A stretch of 9,856 nucleotides of DNA from Burkholderiales bacterium (GTDB lineage: Bacteria > Pseudomonadota > Gammaproteobacteria > Burkholderiales > Burkholderiaceae_C), in the NCBI GenBank assembly GCA_006227785.1, contig SBFU01000065.1, positions 1-9,856 on the forward strand. The letters are read 5' to 3'. The notes below the pieces were generated by a model that was not told where the DNA came from, did no database searches, and saw only the letters and a program-made list of their open reading frames with translations. A program made the position numbers and the translations under genes. This document shows positions 1-6,430 of this stretch, in pieces (position 1 is the stretch's first letter; every line of letters starts with the position of its first letter).

Positions 1-249
1 CTGGCGCTGCCAACCATCATGGCGGGCGTGAACCAGACCATCATGCTCGCGTTGTCGATGGTGGTGATCGCTTCCATGATCGGGGTCCAGGGCCTGGGCC
101 AGCCGGTGCTCAAGGCGATTTCAAACCAGTACTTCACCATGGGGGTGCTCAATGGCATGGCCATCGTCGTGATCGCGATCATCTTCGATCGCGTCTCGCA
201 GGCCTATGGCAAGCGCCTGCAGAAACACCTGGAGGTGGTGCATGGCTGA
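1..249 (+). CDS. proW: ProW-like ABC transporter permease, C-terminal part (5' end outside window)
   Basis: The reading frame is open from base 1 and ends at TGA 247-249, giving the last 82 residues of an inner-membrane permease. The visible part begins within the conserved cytoplasmic loop (LPTIMAGVNQTIM) that contacts the ATPase in glycine betaine/proline (ProU/OpuA) permeases. It is followed by family-typical segments: VVIASMIGVQGLGQPVL and a hydrophobic helix around GMAIVVIAIIFDRVSQ near the C terminus. The protein would import quaternary ammonium osmoprotectants together with the ATPase and a periplasmic binding protein. Its stop overlaps the start of proV by 8 bp, which indicates translational coupling. 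The transporter class is clear; the exact substrate (betaine, proline or choline) cannot be read from this fragment. Confidence 0.9.
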   Translation: MALPTIMAGVNQTIMLALSMVVIASMIGVQGLGQPVLKAISNQYFTMGVLNGMAIVVIAIIFDRVSQAYGKRLQKHLEVVHG

Positions 250-1363
250 TGCACAGACGCCGTTGAATGCATCCGCAGCGTCAGACGTCGGCGTGGGTAT
301 CCGCCATCTCTACAAGATCTTCGGCCCTTCGCCCGAACGCTTCCTGCAGGCCGTCAAGGATGGCATGAGCAAGCAGGAACTGCGCGACACGCATGGCCAC
401 GTGCTGGGCCTGCGCGACATCAGCATCGACATGCCCGCCGGCGGCATCCAGGTGGTGATGGGGCTCTCAGGCTCGGGCAAGTCGACGTTGATCCGCCACA
501 TCAACCGGCTCATCGACCCCACGGCCGGTGAGGTGCTGGTGCAGGTCAAGGGCAAGACCGAAGACGTGGTGAAGATGAACCCTGTGCAGCTGCGCCAGTT
601 CCGCCGCGAGCAGACCGCCATGGTGTTCCAGAAGTTCGCGCTGTTTCCGCACTTCACGGTGCTGGAGAACACCGAGTACGGCCTGCAGGTGCAGGGTGTG
701 CCGCGCAAGCAGCGGCAGGAGCAGGCCATGCGCTGGATCGAGCGCGTGGGTCTCAAGGGTTACGAGGAAAGCTACCCCAACCAGCTCTCGGGCGGCATGC
801 AGCAGCGCGTGGGCCTGGCCCGCGCGCTGACCAATGACGCGCCCATTCTGCTGATGGATGAGGCATTCTCGGCGCTAGATCCGCTGATCCGCAGCGACAT
901 GCAAAGCGTGCTGCTGGACATCCAGCAGGAGATCGGCAAGACCATCGTCTTCATCACACACGACCTGGACGAGGCACTGCGTCTGGGCGACAGGATCGCG
1001 ATCCTGCGCGACGGCGAGGTGGTGCAGCAGGGCACCGGCCAGCAGATCGTGCTCAAGCCGGCCGACGACTACATCGCCAACTTCGTCAAGGACGTCAACC
1101 GCGGCCGCGTGATCCGCAGCAAGACGCTGATGCAACCGGGCGCAGCGGTCGAAGGTCCGACGGTCGACGCCGGCATGGTGATCGAGGAGGTTGCGCGACT
1201 GCTCAGTGCCGAAGGCAAGGACGCCGCCAACGTGGTCAGCAGCAAGGGCAGGCACCTGGGCACGCTGGCCATGTCGGACATCATTGCCGCCATTGTGCCG
1301 CCGGCCGCGCCGGCACCCACCGAGGGTGCTGAAGCCAGCGCCACCGCGGGCACAGCCAGTTGA
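242..1363 (+). CDS. proV: ProV-like glycine betaine/proline ABC transporter ATP-binding protein
   Basis: This is the 373-residue ATPase that energises osmoprotectant uptake on the cytoplasmic face of the membrane. Visible motifs are Walker A GLSGSGKST (74-82), Q-loop Q130, signature LSGGMQQR (182-189), Walker B ILLMDE (202-207) and the switch histidine H240. The N-terminal extension (about 1-60: IRHLYKIFG, then a helical stretch before GHVLGLRDI) is characteristic of ProV/OpuAA. Residues about 290-350 resemble a single, degenerate CBS domain; E. coli ProV is about 400 residues with two. The last 20 residues are an Ala/Pro/Thr-rich tail. The ATG at 242 is chosen because GGAGG at 231-235 lies 6 bp upstream; an in-frame ATG at 206 lies deep inside proW and has no such site. 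It overlaps proW by 8 bp and is followed by a strong terminator, so it is the last gene of its operon. Confidence 0.93.
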   Translation: MADAQTPLNASAASDVGVGIRHLYKIFGPSPERFLQAVKDGMSKQELRDTHGHVLGLRDISIDMPAGGIQVVMGLSGSGKSTLIRHINRLIDPTAGEVLVQVKGKTEDVVKMNPVQLRQFRREQTAMVFQKFALFPHFTVLENTEYGLQVQGVPRKQRQEQAMRWIERVGLKGYEESYPNQLSGGMQQRVGLARALTNDAPILLMDEAFSALDPLIRSDMQSVLLDIQQEIGKTIVFITHDLDEALRLGDRIAILRDGEVVQQGTGQQIVLKPADDYIANFVKDVNRGRVIRSKTLMQPGAAVEGPTVDAGMVIEEVARLLSAEGKDAANVVSSKGRHLGTLAMSDIIAAIVPPAAPAPTEGAEASATAGTAS

Positions 1364-1386
1364 TCGCTGCCGGCACGCGCCAACCA

Positions 1387-1414
1387 AGAGCGGCCCTTGA
1401 GGGCCGCTTTGCTT
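1387..1414 (+). terminator. Rho-independent terminator after proV
   Basis: A perfect 8-bp GC-rich stem AGCGGCCC/GGGCCGCT (1389-1396 with 1401-1408) with a TTGA loop is followed by TTTGCTT. It lies 23 bp after the proV stop. It separates proV from the convergent SH3-domain gene. In the opposite direction the run after the stem is less U-rich, so termination there is possible but weaker. Confidence 0.88.
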
Positions 1415-1462
1415 GACGGGTGCCGTGCCACCGCGGCGCCTGGCGGTCGCCTTTTCCTGGCT

Positions 1463-1933
1463 TCACCAGCCCCAGAGCAGGCGACGCGAGACCCAGCCCG
1501 TGGTGCCGCTGGCGGTGTGCTCGACCCTCACCCAACCGGCGCGCTTCTCTCGCGTGCGCATCACATCGCCGTAGTCGGCCTTGCCCACCACCGCGTGCTG
1601 GGTGCCGGGGCCGCGCCGGATGTTGGCGGTCCGCGACTTGACGACATGGTGGGGGGTGTTGCCCACCAGTGAACGGGCCACCCAGCCCTTGTCGTTCTCG
1701 AAATCTGAGACCTCCAGCCACTTGCCCTGACGCCTCAGGACCCGCAAGGGGTAACCGCGCTTGAGCTCCCACAGGATCGGATTCTGTGTGCTGGGCCCCG
1801 AGCGCATGTTGACGGTGCTGCCCTTGATGCTGACCATGCTCTGGGCATGGGCCGGCACGCTGACGGCAGCGGCGAGGGTGACGCCCAGCAACAGGGTCAT
1901 CAGTGAGCGGCGGGTGGGGGATGTGCGGTTCAT
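1463..1933 (-). CDS. Exported protein with two bacterial SH3 domains
   Basis: The 156-residue product has an N-terminal signal peptide: a TRRS pair at 7-10, a hydrophobic core at about 11-25 and a likely cleavage after AHA (28-30). The arginine pair followed by S-L-M leaves Tat export possible, but a Sec signal is equally plausible. Two SH3b repeats follow, at about 34-90 (VNMRSGPST ... WLEV ... GWVARSLVG) and 97-154 (ANIRRGPGTQ ... GWVRVEHT ... GWVSRRLLWG). The RSGP/RRGP and GWV motifs are hallmarks of this fold. Such periplasmic proteins usually bind cell-wall peptides or act in envelope maintenance; the target of this one is unknown. The ATG at 1931-1933 is preferred over in-frame codons upstream because it starts the signal peptide and follows AGGA at a spacing of about 10 bp. 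It is convergent with proV and does not look co-transcribed with hpnE, since 183 bp with two inverted repeats lie between them. Confidence 0.85.
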   Translation of the reverse strand: MNRTSPTRRSLMTLLLGVTLAAAVSVPAHAQSMVSIKGSTVNMRSGPSTQNPILWELKRGYPLRVLRRQGKWLEVSDFENDKGWVARSLVGNTPHHVVKSRTANIRRGPGTQHAVVGKADYGDVMRTREKRAGWVRVEHTASGTTGWVSRRLLWGW

Positions 1934-1953
1934 CCTTGTGGTTTCCTTTCCTC

Positions 1954-1978
1954 TTGTGTTGAACAAAGCCCAACACAA
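1954..1978. repeat. Inverted repeat upstream of the SH3-domain gene (first of two)
   Basis: The arms TTGTGTTG (1954-1961) and CAACACAA (1971-1978) pair perfectly over 8 bp with a 9-base loop. The element ends 21 bp upstream of the SH3-gene start codon. It has no U-tract on either strand, so it is not a standard intrinsic terminator. It could be an operator or an RNA stem in the leader of the SH3 gene. Confidence 0.7.
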
Positions 1979-1983
1979 TGGGA

Positions 1984-2018
1984 AGGCCGTGTTCCGGAAA
2001 AGTTCCGGCACACGGCCT
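1984..2018. repeat. Long near-perfect inverted repeat between hpnE and the SH3-domain gene
   Basis: Arms 1984-1999 and 2003-2018 form a 16-bp stem with one mismatch (T1993 opposite G-type position 2009) and a 3-base AAG loop. The inner part also contains the direct repeat GTTCCGG-AAAA-GTTCCGG (1991-2008). It lies 98 bp past the hpnE stop and only 5 bp from the other inverted repeat. In the direction of hpnE transcription the bases after the stem are TTCCCATTG, a poor U-tract. It may end or protect the hpnDE message, or it may be a dispersed repeat; the sequence alone does not decide. Confidence 0.75.
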
Positions 2019-2116
2019 CTGCTGTGGAGAAGGGCCAAGCTTCAGTCGTGCAAGGTCCGGCGACACGCCCGCCGATGGTGGATGGGTGAGGAACAGTCAC
2101 CCCGCCGCGGCCATCT

Positions 2117-3532
2117 TCAAACAGATGGGTTTGCCTTTGCGAGCTTGGCGGGCAGGTGGTCGTGCCACGCGCGCACCTGCGCACCAGCGGCCACGCCGGA
2201 GCGCACCGCGGCCTCCAGGGTGGCCGGGTAGGGGCCATCCAGGTAGTCGCCGGCGGCCTGCAGCCCGGGGGCCAGTTGCGATCCAGGGCGCTCCAGCCCG
2301 GGCAGGCAGGCAAAGGTGGCGCGTTTTTCGACCACGCTGAGGACGGGCTGAAGGCCGCCAGCGCCCAGTTGCTCTCGGGCCTGACGCAGCACCGCCTGTT
2401 GCAGGGCATCCCGGTCGCCCTGGCTGGCGCTGACGACAAACGCCAGCACCCCTTGCATGGACGGGTCCTGCGGACTGAGCTGTCCGCGATCGAACACGAA
2501 CTGGGCCGGTGCGCCGGGTGTGTCGCGCAATGCGAGCATCGGCCTGCGCAAGCGCAGGCCCGGTGACCATGCGTAGACGGTGGTGATGGCGGTGAAGCTG
2601 AGGCGACTGCAGGTCTCGACCCAGTCCTTCAGCCCCTGCGCCCAGGTCAGTGAAGCAGGCGTTGCCGCTTCGTCGGCGGTCTGACGCATCACCTGGATGG
2701 CCGGGCTGGCCGCGGTGGCCCAGATGACCTGGTCAAAGTGTTCGTCGATGGCGGCTCCGCACACCCGCCATCCGGCTTCGAGACGATGAAGGCCCGTGAC
2801 GCGGGTGCCCAGACACAAGCGGAATCGGGGCCCCAGGGCATCGGCCAGCCAGCGCGCGGCGGACTCGGGGAACAGACTGCCCAGGTCGGTGCGCGGCAGC
2901 AGCAGACTGGACGCCGGCCAGTCGCCGAAGCCTTTGCCCAGCAGGGCATCGTGCATGACGCGCAGGAACACCTGGCCACTGGCCTGCCTGGTGGGCAGGT
3001 TGAGGGCAGAGACGCACAACGGTTCGATCAGGTCGGTCATGACCCTGCTCGTCAGTCCCGTGCAGAGCCCGGCCACGGTATCGGTGGCACTGCAGACAAA
3101 TCGCTGGCGCTGCCACCGCGCGGCCACGCGCAGCAGGGCCAGCCGGTCGGTCCAGGACCAGCCACGCGCGGTGACGATGCCGGACAGCAGGGCCAGCCTG
3201 GATGGCCAGTGCGCGGCCCAATCCGGTGTCTGAAGGCCTGTGCCGTCTGCAAAAGGCAGGCCCAGCGGCAGACCCAGCACGGACGCGGACAGGGGCACAC
3301 CCACCTGCTGCATGCATTGCAGCGCCTGCTGATAGGCGCCAATCAGAATGTGTTGGCCATTGTCCAGGCGGACCGACACCCCATCGGGGCGGCTGGCTTG
3401 CAGCGCGCGTGCGCGGCCACCCAACTCACGCGCAGCCTCGAAGACCGTGATCTCGATGCCCGGACCGGCCGCCGTGACGGCCGCTGCCATGCCGGCCCAG
3501 CCGCCGCCCACCACCGCCAGCTTCAGCGTCAC
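2117..3532 (-). CDS. hpnE: HpnE, hydroxysqualene dehydroxylase (FAD-dependent amine oxidase family)
   Basis: The 471-residue flavoprotein is expected to convert hydroxysqualene to squalene, the third step of the bacterial HpnC/HpnD/HpnE route to hopanoids. The N terminus has a dinucleotide-binding fold, VVGGGWAGMAAAV (7-19), with acidic E32 at the end of the second strand and the ELGGRAR motif (36-42). NGQHILIGAY (58-67) is family-typical. Near the C terminus AGDYLDGPYPATLEAAV (427-443) matches the closing FAD-binding segment of these desaturase-like enzymes. The start is GTG at 3530-3532, overlapping the hpnD stop as GTGA, so translation is coupled to hpnD. A carotenoid desaturase is the main alternative; the partner HpnD and the NGQHILIG motif favour HpnE. 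No hpnC is present in this window. Confidence 0.88.
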   Translation of the reverse strand: MTLKLAVVGGGWAGMAAAVTAAGPGIEITVFEAARELGGRARALQASRPDGVSVRLDNGQHILIGAYQQALQCMQQVGVPLSASVLGLPLGLPFADGTGLQTPDWAAHWPSRLALLSGIVTARGWSWTDRLALLRVAARWQRQRFVCSATDTVAGLCTGLTSRVMTDLIEPLCVSALNLPTRQASGQVFLRVMHDALLGKGFGDWPASSLLLPRTDLGSLFPESAARWLADALGPRFRLCLGTRVTGLHRLEAGWRVCGAAIDEHFDQVIWATAASPAIQVMRQTADEAATPASLTWAQGLKDWVETCSRLSFTAITTVYAWSPGLRLRRPMLALRDTPGAPAQFVFDRGQLSPQDPSMQGVLAFVVSASQGDRDALQQAVLRQAREQLGAGGLQPVLSVVEKRATFACLPGLERPGSQLAPGLQAAGDYLDGPYPATLEAAVRSGVAAGAQVRAWHDHLPAKLAKANPSV

Positions 3533-4395
3533 AGCCGCCCCAGCGCCTGCACCTTCCAGGCCAGCCAGAACTTGCGCAAGGGCGTCAGACTCACCCGCTG
3601 CGTGAGCACCAGCATGGGCTCGGCGGTGATTTCGCGCAGCAAGGTGCGGTAGATGCTGGCCATCATGAGGCCGGGTTTCTGGGTCCTGCGGTCGGCAGCG
3701 GGCAACAGGGACAGGGCTTCGTCATAGGTGTCCAGGGCACGTTGGCACTGGAACGCCATCAGGGCGGTGAAACGGCGCTGGAAGTCGGCAGCGTCGGTGC
3801 CCGGTGCGGCCCCGCGCTTGATCAGCTCGTGGGCCTTGATGTCAAAGCGTTGCAGTTCGTTGACCGGCAGGTAGATGCGCCCGCGCACCGCGTCCTCACC
3901 GACGTCGCGCACGATGTTGGTCAGCTGGAAGGCCAGGCCCAGCCGGTGGGCGTAGAGCGTGGTGGCCGGGTCGGTCTGTCCGAAGATGCGGGCGGCCACC
4001 TCGCCCACAATGCCCGCGACCCGGTGACAGTACTGCTGCAGGTTGGCGAAATCAAGGTAGCGGCTCTGGTCCAGATCCATCTGGCAGCCGTCGATCACCG
4101 CCAGCAGGTGGCGGGCCTCGATGCCGTACACCGGTGCGTGGGGCATCAGCGCCTGGGTCACCGGGTGTCCGGGCCGGCCGCCGAAGGATTGGGCCACCTC
4201 CTGCCGCCACCAGGCCAGCTTGGTCTGGGCCACGCCGGGATCGGTCACTTCGTCGACCACATCGTCGACCTCGCGGCAGAACGCATAAAAGGCGGTGATG
4301 GCCGCGCGCCGATCGGCGGGCAGGAACAGGAAGGCGTAATAGAAGCTGCTGCCGGATGCGGCGGCCTTCTGCTGGACGTAGTCTTGTGGGCTCAT
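3529..4395 (-). CDS. hpnD: HpnD, presqualene diphosphate synthase
   Basis: The 288-residue trans-isoprenyl diphosphate synthase condenses two farnesyl diphosphates head-to-head to presqualene diphosphate. Both Mg-binding acidic motifs of the squalene/phytoene synthase family are visible: DDVVDE (44-49) and the second in QLTNIVRDVGED (157-168), followed by RIYLP (173-177). The N terminus YVQQKAAASGSSFYYAFLFLP is characteristic of HpnD and unlike CrtB phytoene synthase. The length is normal for the family. The ATG at 4393-4395 has no evident Shine-Dalgarno sequence and directly follows a small hairpin (4396-4411). The gene overlaps hpnE by 4 bp and is divergent from the HiPIP gene. Phytoene synthase is the alternative, but the adjoining hpnE makes it unlikely. 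Confidence 0.9.
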   Translation of the reverse strand: MSPQDYVQQKAAASGSSFYYAFLFLPADRRAAITAFYAFCREVDDVVDEVTDPGVAQTKLAWWRQEVAQSFGGRPGHPVTQALMPHAPVYGIEARHLLAVIDGCQMDLDQSRYLDFANLQQYCHRVAGIVGEVAARIFGQTDPATTLYAHRLGLAFQLTNIVRDVGEDAVRGRIYLPVNELQRFDIKAHELIKRGAAPGTDAADFQRRFTALMAFQCQRALDTYDEALSLLPAADRRTQKPGLMMASIYRTLLREITAEPMLVLTQRVSLTPLRKFWLAWKVQALGRL

Positions 4396-4411
4396 GGCAC
4401 GAGAAAGTGCC
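4396..4411 (-). promoter_or_regulatory. Small hairpin abutting the hpnD start codon
   Basis: GGCAC (4396-4400) and GTGCC (4407-4411) form a 5-bp stem with a 6-base loop. Its end touches the hpnD ATG (4393-4395). The space where a ribosome binding site should be is taken up by this stem, and no AGGAG-like sequence is visible. It may limit hpnD translation, but a stem this short can arise by chance. Confidence 0.35.
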
Positions 4412-4562
4412 CCGAGTGTAATCAGGCCTCTGCGACCGGCGCTCGACAGCCAACTCCGGCCCCGTGAACCTTAAGCCCACATTGTCTACAGGAACGGTGG
4501 GACGTACCGGATTTCAGACGCCAACCGGCGTAGCATCCTCTGGCAATCTTGCATGCTTTTGA
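4412..4562. other. Divergent intergenic region between hpnD (-) and the HiPIP gene (+)
   Basis: The region should hold promoters for both genes, but I see no convincing sigma-70 hexamer pair on either strand. The best minus-strand -10-like element is TACACT (reverse complement of 4415-4420), without a matching -35. A short inverted repeat ACGCC-AACC-GGCGT lies at 4518-4531, about 43 bp before the HiPIP start, and could be an operator half-site pair. No TGT-N12-ACA PpsR box and no FNR-type TTGAT-N4-ATCAA was found. Confidence 0.4.
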
Positions 4563-4573
4563 AGAGGTGGGCC

Positions 4574-4888
4574 ATGCGCGTTTCAAGTCGACGGGTGTTC
4601 GTGTTGCAGGTGGTGGCCGGGTCCGCGGCCGCCTACGCCGGTGCCGCACTGGCGCAGGCTGCCCCCATGGTGGATGAGAAGGATCCGCAGGCGATGGCAC
4701 TGGGGTATGTCAAGGACACCACCAAGGTCGATGCCAAAAAGTACCCCAAGCACGCGGCCACCCAGAAGTGTTCCAACTGCGCGCTCTATACCGGCAAGCC
4801 TGGCCAGGCCAGCGGACCGTGTGGCGTCTTCCCCGGCAAGCAGGTGGCCGCTGACGGTTGGTGCAGCACCTACGTCAAGAAGGCCTGA
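4574..4888 (+). CDS. hip: High-potential iron-sulfur protein (HiPIP), Tat-exported
   Basis: The 104-residue precursor is a small periplasmic [4Fe-4S] electron carrier; in purple bacteria of this type HiPIP can re-reduce the photosynthetic reaction centre. The signal peptide carries a twin arginine SSRRVFVLQ (4-12), a hydrophobic core and a likely cleavage after AQA (27-29), fitting Tat export of a folded iron-sulfur protein. The four cluster ligands are C66, C69, C83 and C97 in the HiPIP pattern CxxC-x13-C-x13-C. The PQAMALGY segment (38-45) with its conserved tyrosine, and GWCS near the end, are family-typical. The ATG at 4574 is chosen because AGAGG at 4563-4567 lies 6 bp upstream; an in-frame ATG at 4553 has no such site and would push the twin arginine further in. 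The gene is divergent from hpnD and convergent with the small membrane-protein gene, 10 bp away. Confidence 0.94.
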   Translation: MRVSSRRVFVLQVVAGSAAAYAGAALAQAAPMVDEKDPQAMALGYVKDTTKVDAKKYPKHAATQKCSNCALYTGKPGQASGPCGVFPGKQVAADGWCSTYVKKA

Positions 4889-4898
4889 TCGACCCGGG

Positions 4899-5192
4899 TC
4901 AGTTGCGGGTGGGCCGGCCCTGCAGCCGGCGACGAAGATCCAGTGCGTGGACCATGCCGGAAGCGGCCAGACAGGTCGCCTGAAAGGCCCAGTGGCCGTC
5001 GGTCACGGACACTCTCAAGGCCAGCATGAGGGCCAGGCCGGAGAGCAGATTCCACCCATACGAAGGCCAGCCCAGCGCACTGACCTGCCGCTGGCGCCAT
5101 ATGACGAGGGCCAGCAGCTCGGCCAGCGTGATCAGAATGGCCAGGTCGACCCAGTGGCCTTCGCGCCAGATGGCCTCAAGCATGGCGGCCAC
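4899..5192 (-). CDS. Unrecognised small membrane protein downstream of bchP
   Basis: The 97-residue protein is not one I recognise. It has about three hydrophobic segments, at roughly 15-32 (VDLAILITLAELLALVIW), 45-62 and 67-84, and a basic, Arg-rich C terminus (LRRRLQGRPTRN). By the positive-inside rule the C terminus would be cytoplasmic. I prefer the GTG start at 5190-5192 because AGGTG (reverse complement of 5198-5202) sits 5 bp upstream; an ATG four codons in (5181-5183) is the alternative. It begins 14 bp after the bchP stop on the same strand and so is probably the last gene of the bchG-bch2-bchP unit. In Rhodobacter the isopentenyl diphosphate isomerase gene idi follows bchP; this product has no resemblance to it. 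A role in pigment-membrane assembly is only a guess from position. Confidence 0.75.
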   Translation of the reverse strand: MAAMLEAIWREGHWVDLAILITLAELLALVIWRQRQVSALGWPSYGWNLLSGLALMLALRVSVTDGHWAFQATCLAASGMVHALDLRRRLQGRPTRN

Positions 5193-5206
5193 GGGCGCAC
5201 CTGCAT

Positions 5207-6430
5207 TCAGACACGTACCAGCCCGAGCAGGTGGCCGAGATCCTTGAAAAAGATGCGAACGTGCGCCATCGGCTTGCGGCGCACCAGCTGCTTGTTCATG
5301 TAGGCCTCAAAGGTCAGTTGCTGGACGTCCTTGTCCTCGCAGATCGCCACGAAGCGTTCGCGGCGTTTCTCGCTGCCGTACCAGAACCACTGCATGATCC
5401 CCAGGACCCGGAACACCTGGCCGTGCTGCTTCATGAAGCGCTTGCGGGCCAGTCTCAGTGCCCGCACATCTCCGGTGGCCAGCAGGGCATGGGCCGACTC
5501 GGCCGCCAGCTGGCCGCCGACCATGGCGTAATAGATGCCCTCGCCGGAGGCCGGGGCGACGACGCCGGCGGCATCGCCTGCCAGCACCACGTCACGGCCG
5601 TTGTCCCAGCGGGGCAGCGGTTTCATCGGGATCGGGGCACCCTCCCGGCGCAGCGTGGCGGCACCCGCCAGCCCGCAGGCCTCGCGCATGCGCTGGACCG
5701 AACCACGCAGGGAAAAGCCTTTGTCGGCACTGCCGGTGCCGATGCTCAGTGTGCGGCCATGGGGGAACACCCAGCCATAGAAGTCGGGTGAGAAGCGGCC
5801 CTGGTAGTAGACGTCGCACCGGGCTTTGTCATAGCCCGGTGGTTGCAAGGCCGGGTCGTCGGGTACCTGCAGGATCTCGTGGTAGGCGAACACGTAGCGT
5901 GTGCGGTCTGCGCCCGGCACCTGACCTTGCCGGGCCACTTTGGAGCGCGCGCCGTCGGCACCGATGATGCAGCGTGCGCGCACCTCGACGATGTCGTTGG
6001 TTCCATCGGACGTGGCCTTGCGCCTGGCGGGCCGGTAGCGCAGCACGGCCGTGCCCTCGGCATCGCGGGTGATGGTCTCGAACACACCCTCCCGCCGTTG
6101 GGCACCCGCGAGTGCGGCACGGGCGCGCAGCCATTCGTCAAACGAATCCCGGTCCACCATGCCGACGAATCCGTTGTCGATCGGTATGTCCACCTGGCGG
6201 CCTGAGGGGGCCACCATGCGGGCGCAGCGGGCGTGGGCCACCAGCAAGTCGTCAGGGATGGCAAAGTCGCGAATCAGGCGCGGCGGAATGGCACCACCGC
6301 ACGGCTTGGTGCGGCCGGCGCGGTCCAGCAGCAGCACCGATCGGCCCTGCCGTGCCAGTTCGTGGGCCGCGGTGGCACCGGCCGGACCACCGCCGACCAC
6401 GACCACATCGAAGATATCCGTCTGTTTCAT
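5207..6430 (-). CDS. bchP: BchP, geranylgeranyl (bacterio)chlorophyll reductase
   Basis: The 407-residue flavoprotein reduces the geranylgeranyl tail to phytyl, at the level of bacteriochlorophyll or the diphosphate, in the last stage of pigment synthesis. It has the N-terminal FAD fold VVVGGGPAGATAAHELA (10-26), the family CGGAIPPRL motif (44-52), a central ADGARSKVAR (158-167) and the second FAD contact VLAGDAAGVVAPASGEGIYYA (282-302, GDAAG at 285-289). C-terminal residues about 345-400 (MQWFWYGSEKRRERFV, then IFFKDLGHLLG) are as in BchP/ChlP. The length is normal. The start is the ATG at 6428-6430, overlapping the bch2 stop as ATGA, with AGGGG a suitable distance upstream. A longer open frame upstream of this ATG lies inside bch2 and is not used. 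Confidence 0.94.
   Translation of the reverse strand: MKQTDIFDVVVVGGGPAGATAAHELARQGRSVLLLDRAGRTKPCGGAIPPRLIRDFAIPDDLLVAHARCARMVAPSGRQVDIPIDNGFVGMVDRDSFDEWLRARAALAGAQRREGVFETITRDAEGTAVLRYRPARRKATSDGTNDIVEVRARCIIGADGARSKVARQGQVPGADRTRYVFAYHEILQVPDDPALQPPGYDKARCDVYYQGRFSPDFYGWVFPHGRTLSIGTGSADKGFSLRGSVQRMREACGLAGAATLRREGAPIPMKPLPRWDNGRDVVLAGDAAGVVAPASGEGIYYAMVGGQLAAESAHALLATGDVRALRLARKRFMKQHGQVFRVLGIMQWFWYGSEKRRERFVAICEDKDVQQLTFEAYMNKQLVRRKPMAHVRIFFKDLGHLLGLVRV

Noticed and set aside
2738..3652. Long plus-strand open frame of 304 codons across hpnE/hpnD
   Set aside because: It is antisense to hpnE and hpnD, has no recognisable domain, is rich in Gln/Gly/Ala/Arg as expected from the reverse of GC-rich coding DNA, and has no plausible ribosome binding context.
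3742..4467. Plus-strand open frame of 241 codons opposite hpnD
   Set aside because: It is complementary to the conserved hpnD coding sequence and has no family resemblance.
4541..4555. Possible sigma-54 promoter TGGCA...TTGC before the HiPIP gene
   Set aside because: The GG and GC elements are 7 bases apart instead of the required 10.
4891..4900. Palindrome GACCCGGGTC between the convergent HiPIP and small membrane-protein genes
   Set aside because: It has no loop and no U-tract, so it is not a credible terminator; a 10-bp GC-rich palindrome can occur by chance.
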